Shown in pieces: positions 1-10,669 of a stretch of 64,000 nucleotides of DNA. The position numbers and the translations under genes are program-made. The notes below the pieces were generated by a model. The model worked only from the letters and a program-made list of their open reading frames with translations. It searched no databases and was not told the DNA's origin. The stretch's first letter is position 1. Each line of letters opens with the position of its first letter. The DNA comes from Onchidella celtica (lineage: Eukaryota; Mollusca; Gastropoda; Systellommatophora; Onchidiidae): NCBI GenBank assembly GCA_963931925.1, contig OZ007574.1, forward strand, positions 38,495,438 to 38,559,437, read 5' to 3'.

Positions 1-130
1 AAATTCCATTCTCAATAATGGACGAAAGATGTTCAAGCGATTTTTCCATTTTTCCACTACTGCTTTTTATTCTTGAACCCTAAAACCACTCACAATTTTA
101 TTCTCCCGTAAAAAGGCCGCAAGCCTGACT

Positions 131-307
131 CAAGCTGGGTTCTCATGTGTACGGAAACGGAAACGGCAAAAAATCCTTCACATAGTAAAAATGAAAGAGT
201 GTTTCCATGTGTACGGAAACAGCTTGCTGAAACATTCTTTCTATTTCACTACTTGAAGGCTCTTTGACGTTTCCGTTTCCGTTTCCGTATACATGAGAAC
301 CTAGTTT
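131..307. mobile_element. Foldback MITE, family A, copy 1
   Basis: The element is a near-complete imperfect palindrome. The left arm reads CAAGCTGGGTTCTCATG followed by tandem ACGGAAACGGAAACGG, and the right arm carries the reverse complement, with three CCGTTT blocks then ATACATGAGAACCTAG. Inside, the left AAAAATCCTTCACATAGTA pairs with a right-arm relative (TACTTGAAGGCTCTTTG), so the hairpin continues almost to the centre. Two relatives occur at 28590-28784 and 52407-52614. No coding capacity is present, so it would depend on a transposase encoded elsewhere. Superfamily is uncertain. The left edge is set by the AAGCTG motif shared with the other two copies. Confidence 0.8.
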
Positions 308-1585
308 CAGGCTAAAACTGACCTAAACTTGTTTTTTTTTTTTTAGCACTGCTCAAATGCATCTCTTTCTTTTGTGTAGAGATGTACTTTTAAATCCTCC
401 AATGTTGAGGAATAATAAGGAGCATTTAAAACAGTCAAACCTAATTTAATTGCTAAGTTTGGAATGTCCTCTTCTTTTTTCGAAATCGTGCTCTGCAGAT
501 TTACGGGTTATCTTGATATGGACAGTAAAACTGACTCATTGTAATGTTGAACACTAACGTGAATTACGAAATAAGTAACTGATATCTTAGTGAAGCTGGA
601 GTTGTTTGGTTACAATACACTGCCAGTTTGTAACCATCTGTCTTGTATGACACTATAAGCAAGCATTTATGAAATAAATAACTGATATCTTGGTGAAGCG
701 GTAGTTGTTTGGTTACGATTCAGTTTGCAACAATCTGTCTTGTATGACACTTTGAGGAAGAGGTTACTTTTACACCATGCCTCAGCCTGCATAAACTCCA
801 AAATAAACAGGATAGTTGTGTATAAAGATCAACTACTATACTGTTTTCTTTGTGAATCCTAGACTGTTATTATTAAAGTGAAGCATACTATTCAGAGAGC
901 TGGAGGTTTGAGTTAAAAAGTGTGCAAAAAACACCTGTCCTATGGCTCAAAATCCCAGTTAAGCTCCTTGTGACTTTGGCGCCATGGAGAATTCAAACCT
1001 TCAATTAATTTACCTGAGAGCATGTAAATTACCCTCACCCTCCCCCCTCCCCGGGGCGAACGTCCTTTCATCCGCTCACCATCAGCTGCAGCAAGGGTTA
1101 ATATTTCAGGAATAAAAATGTGTCCCTTACGCGCTGTTCCTGCTGTCCCTGCAGCCCGACCCTGCGAAAGGTCAGTTTTGCAGTGACAAAGCCCAGACTT
1201 CCCACCTCCCGCTGTTGCCATCTTCACTGTCCCCGCGCTGGGACTGACGCTCACAAAATTAAACTCGGGGCATTTGCTGATTTTACCGGAATACAAAACA
1301 TGCCACCAGGCAAGACATGAGAGTAGAACAAAAACTTCTACAGTGGTTGGGGGCATCTGAAATAGTTTGCTATTCTGTTCTGATAATTACTTTTTTTTTT
1401 CTTCTTTTCTATCTCGTTCTCAACACAGAAGCGTCCTCTCTCGGGCGTCTGACTTGAATCCACGGGCAGAGAGACTCATGAGCCAATTAAAATGTCCCGT
1501 TAAACAGGTTACCAGATAGTGCGAGGTTTTTGTGACGCTATCCGGACGCGTCTGGCTGCTAATTTAGAATTCGTTTGATTCGAAA
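308..1585. other. Unique sequence, no gene seen
   Basis: Apart from the duplication at 568-751 this stretch holds only AT-rich unique sequence and one T run. Short frames between 940 and 1356 on both strands match no family I recognise. Confidence 0.5.
568..751. repeat. Two-unit tandem duplication, about 103-bp period
   Basis: A block starting GAAATAAGTAACTGATATCT and ending CTTGTATGACACT (568-654) is repeated at 671-751 with a few substitutions and a small deletion. It is a simple local duplication, and no third unit is visible. Confidence 0.85.
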
Positions 1586-1602
1586 AGAGACAGAGAGAGA
1601 AT

Positions 1603-1645
<43 letters not shown>

Positions 1646-1734
1646 GGAGAGACAAACGGGAGAGAAACAGACAGACAGAAGGACGGTCAGCCAAACACAC
1701 AAAGACCGACAAATGGACGGAGACGGATAGACAC

Positions 1735-1808
<74 letters not shown>

Positions 1809-1812
1809 CGCG
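1586..1812. repeat. (GA)n microsatellite, two blocks
   Basis: Two purine arrays, about 1586-1655 and 1735-1812, flank a degenerate ACAG/GGAC-like linker. The reverse strand reads as an open SLSLSL frame, which is an artefact of the repeat. Confidence 0.95.
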
Positions 1813-1814
1813 AG

Positions 1815-4160
1815 AACGGAGGGAGGAATATGATTACGCACACCTGAAATGCACTATTAAAGTATTAATTTACTCCCATTCACAATTACACATTTTTCAA
1901 TTTGCCCTATGTTAAAGTTTGTCCGGGAGATGCCAAGAAAGAAAATGTAAAGAAATGAAACGAGCAGGTGGGAACGACAGGTTATTTAACATCACTTTAG
2001 CACCGGCCATGACAACACCAATGTAAATGTTAGTTCATACACCAAACGGAACATTGTGAACAGAAGAAGATGTTCGCTTTGAAACTGAGAAATCAAAACA
2101 TGAATTCGTGAATCCCTTTCTATTTGCACAGCCTACCTTTCATATCTTGAAGCTTTCTCTCTCCAGGTCAAGAAACGCAGTTATTTTTCCTTATTCAAAT
2201 CAGTTCCCTGTTCTTGCAAATGTGATCATTTCTTCCCAGTTAAATCAGTTCCCCTTTAATACAAATACAATGTCGCTCTGAGCAGTTTCAGAACGTTCAT
2301 CCCACTCAAGTGAATCCTTGTTTAGGCTGTGGCCCATAATTTCGAAGGCTGAAAGGCAAATTATCGTAACTAGACTTTCTTAAAGAAAAGAAAATGAGAT
2401 ATTTGGAAATGCCATGCTGTGGTCCTCCACAACCCGCAGGTTGCATTACAAGTTGGGGGGGGGGGGGGTTAAATTCTGAAAACTAAGGGTTAAATAACTT
2501 TTTAAAATATCGTAACTATTAAAAAGAAAGTGATTCAGTCTGTTTGCTTCGCCTGAAAAAAAAATATTGTAAAAATCAAGTTACGATAGTCTGCCACATG
2601 GCTCTCGATTTGACAAGCAAAGTCAGTTTTCACTCACGGTTCAATCCGCAGTGCTCAGCTTATGGTAAACCTATTTTATTGTATGAATGGGTTTTATTAC
2701 GCCAACTGTGAGCGCTTGTAGGCGGGTACTCAAAAGGTCTGTGTGTGTTGCTCGAGTGCAATTACCGTTCATAACATGGCATTTTGTACACCTCTCCAAT
2801 CTGTGACCGCTGGGATCTATTTTTGAATTTGAATACGCGGAGGCGCCATTAACGGGATCAGAGGAACCTACCACAATCATTACTCTCGCAGAACACCCTT
2901 CTCCACTTTACCCGGTAATAGCACTGGCTGGGACTTCATAAAAAGTAAAGACCCTTACTCGGGTCAGAGGTTATCCTTCTAGCAAAGGGCCCTGAAAACT
3001 CTTCTGTCAATACATACGCCGTACATTCGGGAAAAGAAAAGCCCTTTCGGCCATTGACGACAGCTCTGCTGTGTTACGTAAAAAGACGGTATGTGCCAAT
3101 CTAGGCCAAATTACTTTTTAACATCATTGTATAGAATGAAATATGCCCTATCTTTCTATCAGAGTTATAATTTTGTACAACCAATAATTTCTGTTGGTCA
3201 TCACAGAAACAGAAATTGAACAAAGAATAAAAAGCTGGACGCCTGTAACTTCTGCTTTGGTCGTATACTGTGTTTCCTCATAACAGAAAGCTCAGCCGAT
3301 CTGATGCGTTTTTTAGGGGGCTAAATAAAAAAAACAAACCCAGGAATTTAGGTCACATGCAAGGGAAGGGCCGAAATACTAGTTTGATAGGGATTCTTTG
3401 TCCCTGAAAATCCCCATACAGAAGCCGGCTGCACTTTTAAAATTTTTTATCTTTAAGGGAAAATAAATTTGGTTAAAATAAAAACTTAAAGAGGATGTTA
3501 GGTCAGGAGCAAGAATCATCATAAATTGTATTGAAATAGAACTTAAAACAGAAATGTCAGATAGTATAAGAAATTCCACCCAAAGAGCCCAATTAGCTGG
3601 TATGGGCAGAGCTCAAATTGGAAAACTCCCATTCATAATTTCTACGTACGGGTCCGCCAGGCGAGCGGGCCTGCATGCCGGGGAATATCATCCCCGGATT
3701 ACGAATGCATGATAGACAACAAAAAGGTCTGTCAGACAAGCCCGCAGCATGAACTCACCTTTGTCTCACAGCAGTCTACGCATATTTAAGCGGTGCGTGA
3801 ACTCCCGCTCGTCTCGGTCTGACAGGGCCCTAGGGGGGTGGGGAGACAGAAAATGCGGGAGACCCGCGACAAATGCGCAATGGACATGTGTCAACGCTTC
3901 CAACAAAAGTGTCTGTTTGTATACAGCTGTGTCTGGCCTGGATGCCATGACACTTTAGACATCGTGACATGAAATGAACGGGCTAAGCATTTTGAATGCA
4001 TAACTGCAGTGGGGATCACCCACCTCGACAGCCTCGCTCCGGGGATAACTGTTTAGTAAATAATGCTCTTATACAAGAACCGTTTTGTTCTTCATGATTT
4101 AATAACAGTTTATTCAATATCTAGGACACGGACTCCGCTAGAATCAACAGCAACTCTAAC
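1815..4160. other. Unique sequence, no gene seen
   Basis: Mostly complex AT-rich sequence with a 14-base G run at 2455-2468. At 3678-3697 a small hairpin (CCGGGGA, six-base loop, TCCCCGG) sits in a locally GC-rich patch. No frame here resembles a known protein. Confidence 0.5.
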
Positions 4161-4161
4161 A

Positions 4162-4260
4162 CAGAACAAGCTGCTGGCGCAGTGACTCAGTGGCTAGAGC
4201 GCTTAAGCTTAAGCCCTTCAGTGCGAGAGGATTCAGGTTCAAATCTCATTTGGATTTTAG
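4162..4260 (+). mobile_element. tRNA-like SINE head (fragment)
   Basis: GTGACTCAGTGGCTAGAGCG resembles a pol III A box, and GGTTCAAATCTC about 50 bases downstream resembles a B box. The tRNA-like part is followed directly by a T run and a G run (4279-4292), so only the head is recognisable. A true tRNA is unlikely because no acceptor-stem pairing is evident. Confidence 0.5.
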
Positions 4261-5564
4261 TGTTTGGTTTTTTTTGTTGGGGGGGGGGGGGGTCTAACCA
4301 AATCAATGTCTTTGTTGTTCTTAAGGCACTCACTCAAAGAAGAAGAAAAATGAGCATTGCTTTTCCTGGTTCAATTACAATTATTGTAGCACTGGCAAAC
4401 AACAACAATAAGAACAACACTTCAATGTTTTGTTGTAATTGTTGCTGTCAATTTTTTACCCTGTTTGGAATCGATTAAGATAACCTGAGAAAAACTGTAA
4501 AACTCCTTTTTCCGCATCATGCTGAGAAAAGAAAAAAAAAGAGGAACAACCCAATGGTTTCAAGGACGCACGATGAAAGAAAAGAACAAGAAGAAGTAAA
4601 AAACGCTTTTAATTTTTTGCACGAGGTTTAATCCAAATGCGTAAAAAGTTCACGTCCGAGGTTTTTCATTCGACAAATATTTGCAATTTGCATCCACTCG
4701 TAAAATATGAACGGGCGTTTCAAACGCTTTCCCATTTAAACATGTCATGGCCTGCTCAGGGGATCGATAAGAATCGAAAGTGCTTTCACACTACACAAAA
4801 TACTAAAGTATGTCGGTGCTTTCACGCTGAAACCTGAGATTGGCAGTTGTATTTTTCCAAAAAGCGCGTTAACCATACCAATTACTGAAAAAAAAATGGT
4901 AAACAGCTGCATTATAACGAATGGCTAAGCAGGAAGTCTTTCCGGCTTGAGATGAAAACGGATATTTCTTTTATTTTTTAATAAAATATATTTATGATTG
5001 ACTCACTTCGAAAAGAAAATCGATAATTATGTGCAGAATATTGCAACATTCGTCGTAAACTTTTAAGACGTGCAGTAAAAATGCCCGACCATGGTTGTAC
5101 GTCTTGTCATACAATACTGCCTCGATACGGGAAAAGACCGCATATCGCTGGGTCTCTAGCACGAAACCGCCTAAGTGTATTTGCACAACTGCCAAAATAT
5201 GACAACTCCTTTTGTGAAATCCTTTATGAACTGGAAGGAATTTTATTTTTCTATAGGAAAGTTGGAGTACAATATTTCAAATGTTTATTTCCATAACTAA
5301 AATTGTAAAATTTATAAGAAAACGAATACATTTCAAATAAAACAGTATTTCTCCTCTCCTGTAAGATTAACTCCTTCGTACTTGCGCGGTTTTGTGATAG
5401 GATAGGGATATGCCACTTTAGATTTATTTCACTTTTTGACATCATTTTGAAGGATGAATTGCTCTTCGTCTTTCTGTTTGGGTCACACTTTCGTAAGTCT
5501 CCTGGTTTCTTTCCGCTATCACAAGACGGACAATGAACAAAGAATAAATCAACACTGTTAGCTC
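4261..5564. other. Unique sequence, no gene seen
   Basis: Contains a 14-base G run (4279-4292) and otherwise AT-rich complex sequence. Short frames on both strands (for example 4992-5195 and 5081-5296) overlap one another and match nothing I know. Confidence 0.45.
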
Positions 5565-5813
5565 GCCACTTTAGTTCTTGTGCTTTCTGTCACCATTTTA
5601 CTGAAAAACTGGAGATGTTTTAGTATGCAGAAGAGGTACAACAAATGCACACATTGACACTTGCTTAAAATGCGTTGCAGCACTTATCAAGCTGTTTCAC
5701 AATTCGGATTTATTCAAACTCCTTATCATAATAACTAAAGCCGCAAACGTTTAACGTTGAATTTCTCAGTTGTGCAAAAAGTGGAGTTGGAACAAACAAG
5801 AACTGGGGTTGCC
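5565..5813. mobile_element. MITE family B, copy 1 (about 250 bp)
   Basis: Aligns by eye along its length with 52949-53209: shared landmarks are CTGGAGATGT, CAAGCTGTTTCAC, GTTTAACGT and AAAAAGTGGAGTTGGAAC. The left end CCACTTTAGTTCTTG is the reverse complement of the right end of the other copy (CAAGAACTAAAGT), which defines terminal inverted repeats of about 15 bases. The right terminus of this copy has diverged (CAAGAACTGGGGT). Non-coding. The SINE at 5863 lies just downstream. Confidence 0.7.
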
Positions 5814-5862
5814 AAGTGTTGATCTGTTGGAGTGAAAAATAAAAAAGATGGGCAACTTTTCT

Positions 5863-6260
5863 GACAGGCTGGTCTAGAGGCAAGGTGCTCGCCTCTCGTG
5901 TCAAAGGTACTGGGTTCGATCACGGGTCGCTGCAGGCAAGCTGGGATTTTTGTGGAGGAAAAATTCCTGTACCTGATCCTTTAGTAGGTAGGATCGAGCA
6001 CCTGGTCTTCTCAGATAACGATTAAAAACTCGAAAGGCCCATGTGCACGTCCCGCACGTTAAAGATACCTTGGCAGTTGAAAATGGAGAAGAGAAGGCAG
6101 AACAAGGCCGCTGTCCGGGCAAAAGTCTAACATAAAAAACAACAAAAACTACTCCCTACCACAGAAACACACAGAAACAAGAACAAGAAAACTATAAACA
6201 TGAAAAGCAATGTATAAATGCCAGGGGACGCGAACCTGCTAAAATCAAGACCGAACACAC
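5863..6260 (+). mobile_element. tRNA-derived SINE, full-length copy
   Basis: Head: A-box-like GGCTGGTCTAGAGGCAAGG and B-box-like GGTTCGATCAC at about 5912-5922. Body: a central block at 6055-6078 containing CACGTTAAAGATACC and TTGGCAGTT, shared with the copies at 21237-21707 and 24522-24994. Tail: AATGCC..CGAACCT..CTAAAAT..AAGACC, also shared with 24522-24994. Imperfect 11-base duplications (GCAACTTTTCT at 5852-5862 and GCAAACTTTCT at 6261-6271) mark a complete insertion. Such elements are transcribed by RNA polymerase III and mobilised by a partner LINE (family knowledge). There is no terminal poly(A). Confidence 0.82.
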
Positions 6261-6274
6261 GCAAACTTTCTAAC

Positions 6275-7115
6275 ATCCAGCGACACAAACTAATTATGTT
6301 ACAAAAATGTACTCACTGTTTATGTCGTCATCAAGCGTGTCCGTACAACTGGTAACACAGATAAACCAAACGTGGAGTGCAGGTATTTTTGGCTTGGCCG
6401 GTCATGACACTCGGGATGTTTACAGCGTTACATGTCCTGGAAGATGATAGGAACAGCAATGTTAGTGAGCAGGTCACTTGGCACTGATGAAAAAATCTTA
6501 ATAAATTAAGTTTTTTGTGTTTTGTTTCATATTTTTCTCTTTCTTTCTTTCTTTCCATCTTTCTTTCTTCCGTTCTAGCATTCATTCATTCGTTTGTTCG
6601 TCCATTCATTCATTTCTCTTAATCGATAATTCATTTACTATCTCTCTGTTTCTTTCTTCTTTTATAAGTTAATGTTGTTTTTGTTGTTATTATTGAGAGA
6701 AATATGGTATCATTCACAACAATTGCCTAAAAGGACAAGCTCCCAGATGTATCCTCCCTGGTGGGAAAATATCAGTTGTTATCATGTAATGTCAATCCGA
6801 TTACATGATAACACAATGTTGCTGATTTCGGTGCGATATCTGCAAACGCACTCCATGGCATAAGGGTCGTGATAACTGACAAGAAAAGGCCAGCGCTCTG
6901 CACTATGAATCTGTCATACACAGGCATAACCTGATGACAAGAATATGAAATGTCAATAAGTGCAAGCGTTCCAGTTTCTCGCACCGAAATATTTGGCATT
7001 TGTGATGATTTTGGAAACACAAGATCATCAAAATGCAATACAGCCTATCCCCCTTAAAAAAAATAAATATATATATATAATCAGCTATTAAGTGTGCAAA
7101 TTTAGGGAGCAGCCG
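6275..7115. other. Unique sequence with short TTTC/ATTC repeats and hairpins
   Basis: A degenerate TTTC then ATTC/TTCG simple repeat spans about 6531-6612. A perfect hairpin (14-base arms, 9-base loop) lies at 6777-6813, and 12-base inverted arms ATTTCGGTGCGA occur at 6825-6836 and 6979-6990. A TATA-type run lies near 7069-7079. No gene was recognised. Confidence 0.6.
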
Positions 7116-7116
7116 A

Positions 7117-7268
7117 CAAATTGTTTATAAAATTAGAACTCATAAGAATGCAGTGCACTGGAGAAATTGTTTATAGAATTGGAACTCATAAGAAGGCAGC
7201 GTATTGGAGAAATTGACACTCATAAGAAGGCAGCATATTGGAAAAACTGGAACTCATAGGACGGCAGC
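7117..7268. repeat. Degenerate minisatellite, four units of 34-46 bp
   Basis: The phrase ACTCATA-(A/G)G recurs at 7138, 7184, 7218 and 7252, followed each time by a GGCAGC-like block and GGAGAAATT or a variant. Unit length shrinks from 46 to 34 bases by loss of the TTTATA segment. Confidence 0.8.
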
Positions 7269-7545
7269 TTTAAGATCAAGGCCCTTGTCATTACTATGTC
7301 AAGTGGTCACTCGCCACTCTTGTGACTGAAATGCAACGAATAGAGCAAATACTGTATCAGTCGCAAAGCCGAGACTTTGGCGGGGAAAATCTAATAAGAT
7401 TCGGTATGTTCCTCAAACAGAACAGCTGTACTTCAAACCTACTTCGTGTATGCCTTGTGAAAACATACCGACACTCACACTCGACCCGTATCTATTGATT
7501 TACTACCCACAGGGAAATCTTTCTTATGTTTGTTTTGTGAAGGTA

Positions 7546-8140
7546 ACTTGCACATTCCGGGTCGCTTCACACAAGATTAGACCCAAGATCTGGATAGACA
7601 ACACACGCAGAAATACATAGACAGATTCGCAGACATACACGCACTTTGTAACATACAGTTACTTAATCTGGAAAGTCAAATTCACACACAAATAAACAAA
7701 AACACACAGTGACTGCATGTTCCGGGTCGCTTTGGATAGAGGGGTAGACTCAAGATCTGGATAGATAAGACACTTAGAAATACAAAGAGAGACTCGCCGA
7801 CATACACGCACTTTGTACCACAAATTCTGGATCTGGAAAGCCGGATTCACACAGAAACAAAACAAAAAAAAACCCACCATACTAGGCTACTTGCACATTA
7901 AGGGTCCTTTCGCGCAAAGGCTGGTTTCAAGATCGAGCTAGACAACAATATAGAAATGCACAGAGAGACTGGCAGACATACCTGTACTCTGTACCATAGG
8001 ATTCTAGATCTAGAAAGACAAACTCACACACATTCACAAGCAAAGTCGTACAGATAGATTCACAAATACACGCACACATTTTACCACAGGCTCTAGATCT
8101 GGGAAGCCAAATCCACACAGAAACAAGCAAGAAACATACA
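7546..8140. repeat. Satellite-like tandem repeat, about 165-177 bp unit
   Basis: Units begin near 7546, 7711 and 7888 with ACTTGCACATTCCGGGTCGC or a close variant. They then show AAGATC-GGATAGA, a CAGACATACACGCACTTTGTA block, TCTGGAAAG-C and a CACACAGAAACAAAA stretch. A fourth unit from about 8050 lacks the head. The units are clearly diverged, so this is an old short array. Frames inside it on the minus strand are parallel translations of the repeat and not a gene. Confidence 0.8.
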
Positions 8141-9390
8141 AACACTTGATACAATTGTAAAATTTCATACTCAGCATAAGACGTGAAAACAACTAAAACT
8201 GTCGAGCAGAACCAGAAAGCAAGTAATTCTTACTCCTGGAATACAAATTCTGCAGAAAGTTTAAGATCATTAAGTCTGTCAATTGAAGTATTTCCTTTTC
8301 TTAATATAGCCAACACAAATGCCGACATAATGTCCAATTCCAGTAAAGCGTCTTTACAGAAAAACAACTCTGATTCACATAGCTCAAAGTACATTTCCAT
8401 GGAGCAATTCTGACTGACGCACTTTGCAGGCACCGACGAACACTGGCATGCACCGATATTCCACTGACACCACAAGCACCAACAAGATGCGTGAATCTAC
8501 ATTTCACCGGTACCTTTTCAGGTGCTGACAGATCTCTCCGATGACAGACTAGTTTGTCAGATGTAAACAATCACAACTCGGGGGAGAAATCAGCGATAAC
8601 CTGCTCAGTGCACAAAAGATACGCCACAAAGATGGTACGTGCGATATGTTGAGAGTTAGTCTATTTTCGGTTCCACGTTACTTTCGATGTACGGAATGTA
8701 ACATAGTTATAAAACTACCAAGTAACGATCTGTCATCAGAAAGTTGCTTTGGGCAGCAAATTGTCAAATAAAACAAAACATTAAAGGGCAAAATCGTCAC
8801 CGTACCCTAAAACTGTAGTTACTTAACAATTCGACACTTCGATTTCATAGAAATTCAACTACATTCAAAACCGCATCAAAATTAATCTTGGTTAAAGATT
8901 CCTGAGCCGAAAAATAATCGAACAGCAAACATTCAAAAATTCATCTTAGCCAGACGTACCAGTAGTGCTATCAAATACAACAAGTTTCTTGCTTTTCCTG
9001 AAAAGTAGCCAAAACCAGTTACAGCAGTTTTATGCCCCGACCTCCTTTGAAAATTTAACAAAACAAAAACAGAAAAAGGAGAACGAAATAATCAAAATAC
9101 CCAGTTGGTTCAGCCTTTTTTTTTTTCCCCACCACGATCAGCCACCCAGAAAGATTCCAGGTAGACCAAAATGAATAAAATGTGACATTGCACACTGAGG
9201 TAAAAAGTTCTGCACTGCATAGTGCCCAGGACCAGAAGTAAATTTCTAGCGAACTGCATTGCATAAAATATTAAATTTCACGCCCCGTAAACAACATTGC
9301 CGCATTTCTACATGAAATTGATAATGGGAAAGAACCTGCCTGATATCTCATGTAAATTCTTTCCATCTTTTTTTCCACCTTTCTCTCTCT
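8141..9390. other. Unique sequence, no gene seen
   Basis: AT-rich complex sequence. A patch of CACCGA/GCACC words occurs at about 8428-8525. Frames on opposite strands overlap extensively (8183-8570), and none has a recognisable domain. Confidence 0.45.
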
Positions 9391-9607
9391 CGGGAGGACT
9401 TCCGAATGCGTTCCATAGCTCGACAAGTGCATAGGCATTGTCAGATTGATATGTAACGACGTGAGGGTCTAGTCAGTTTGTATCATCAAGGCCGTAGACC
9501 GATGTTCGTCTGGGCAGTAGTCAGATTGACATATCAAGGAAAGCCGCCGGGGGAGCTATGTATTGTTTTTACTCGGGCTATGGAACGCATTCGGAAATCC
9601 TTCCATT
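9391..9607. mobile_element. Inverted-repeat element (MITE-like), about 215 bp
   Basis: The left arm (about 9391-9421) contains CTTCCGAATGCGTTCCATAG and the right arm (about 9574-9607) contains its reverse complement with two or three mismatches, giving arms near 30 bases around a 152-base interior. Inside, GTCAGATTGATATG and GTCAGATTGACATAT form a short direct repeat 80 bases apart. No target duplication could be fixed because both flanks are pyrimidine-rich and resemble each other. Confidence 0.65.
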
Positions 9608-9846
9608 TCTTTTTTCCCTTCCGTCTTCCTTTCTTCCGTCCTTCCATTTCTTTTTTCCCTTCCGTCTTCCTTTCTTCCGTCCTTCCATTTCTTTTTTCCC
9701 TTCCGTCTTCCTTTCTTCCGTCCTTCCATTTCTTTTTTCCCTTCCGTCTTCCTTTCTTCCGTCCTTCCATTTCTTTTTTCCCTTCCGTCTTCCTTTCTTC
9801 CGTCCTTCCATTTCTTTTTTCCCTTCCGTCTTCCTTTCTTCCGTCC
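9601..9846. repeat. Perfect 41-bp minisatellite, 6 units
   Basis: A 41-base unit starting TTCCATTTCTTTTTTCCC and ending TTCTTCCGTCC begins at 9601, 9642, 9683, 9724, 9765 and 9806, and I see no mismatch between units. A seventh start at 9847 decays into degenerate CT repeats. All three plus-strand frames are open (SFFPSVFLSS-type peptides), which is a repeat artefact. Confidence 0.97.
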
Positions 9847-10066
9847 TTCCATCCTTTCTTTCGTTCCTTTTCTTCCTCTTTCTTTCTTTCTTTCTTCCTT
9901 CTTCTTTCCTCTCCTACTTTCTGTCTGTCTTTTTTCTTTCATTCTATCTTTCGTTCTTCCTTCCTTTCTTCTTCCTTTCCTCCCTCCTTCCCTTCCTTTT
10001 CTTCCTTTCCTCCCTCCTTAACTTTCTTTTCCTTCTTTCCTCCTCTCTTTCTTTATTTCTTTCATG
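9847..10066. repeat. Pyrimidine-rich degenerate repeat
   Basis: Irregular TTTC, TTCC and CCTT words continue from the 41-bp minisatellite to about 10066, with very few purines on the plus strand. Confidence 0.9.
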
Positions 10067-10358
10067 TCAGTTTGGAAAGAAAGTTGCTGCGGTTGGAGAA
10101 AGAGGTAAGCGTAGCTACAGCCAAAAGCACTAGGGGCCACAACTTGAACCACCCACGATTAAATCATTACTGCCATTGAAATCAAACTTTGATGCACCTA
10201 ACAAGGCAAACAGTAAAAGAGCACTTCACAAGGAACTCTTCGCTGGTCGAGCTGCCTAATTATTCAGTCCCTGCGCGTTATCTATACGGCTTTTTAGGAA
10301 TGAGGGATCTCCAAATAGACATGTAGTTTTTGGGACATCTATTCTGTCCGTTCGTCCG

Positions 10359-10522
10359 CCCCCCCCCCCTGCCCGTTCATCTACATCTCCATCCATCCAT
10401 CCATCCATCCATCCATCCATCCATCCATCCATCCATCCATCCATCCATCCATCCATCCATCCATCCATCCATCCATCCATCCATCCATCCATCCATCCAT
10501 CCATCCATCCATCCACCCACCG

Positions 10523-10583
<61 letters not shown>

Positions 10584-10611
10584 CCTATCTATCTATCTGT
10601 CCATCTGTCTA

Positions 10612-10669
<58 letters not shown>
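10359..10669. repeat. Compound microsatellite: C run, (CCAT)n, (CTAT)n, (CTGT)n
   Basis: An 11-base C run at 10359-10369 precedes (ATCC)n at about 10388-10514, (TATC)n at about 10524-10598 and (TGTC)n at about 10600-10668. Boundaries between blocks are sharp and each motif differs from its neighbour by one or two transitions. Confidence 0.97.

Noticed and set aside
131-307. Telomere-like repeat because of tandem GGAAAC
   Set aside because: Only two or three units are present on each arm, in inverted orientation within a hairpin element. There is no TTAGGG or similar array.
5863-5940. Functional tRNA genes at the A/B-box sites (also 4162, 16477, 21640, 24522, 33062, 38271)
   Set aside because: The heads lack a proper acceptor stem and are fused to SINE bodies that recur in the window.
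9478-10179. 233-codon plus-strand frame with repeated SFFPSVFLSS-like peptides
   Set aside because: It follows the 41-bp pyrimidine minisatellite, and other frames on both strands are equally open.
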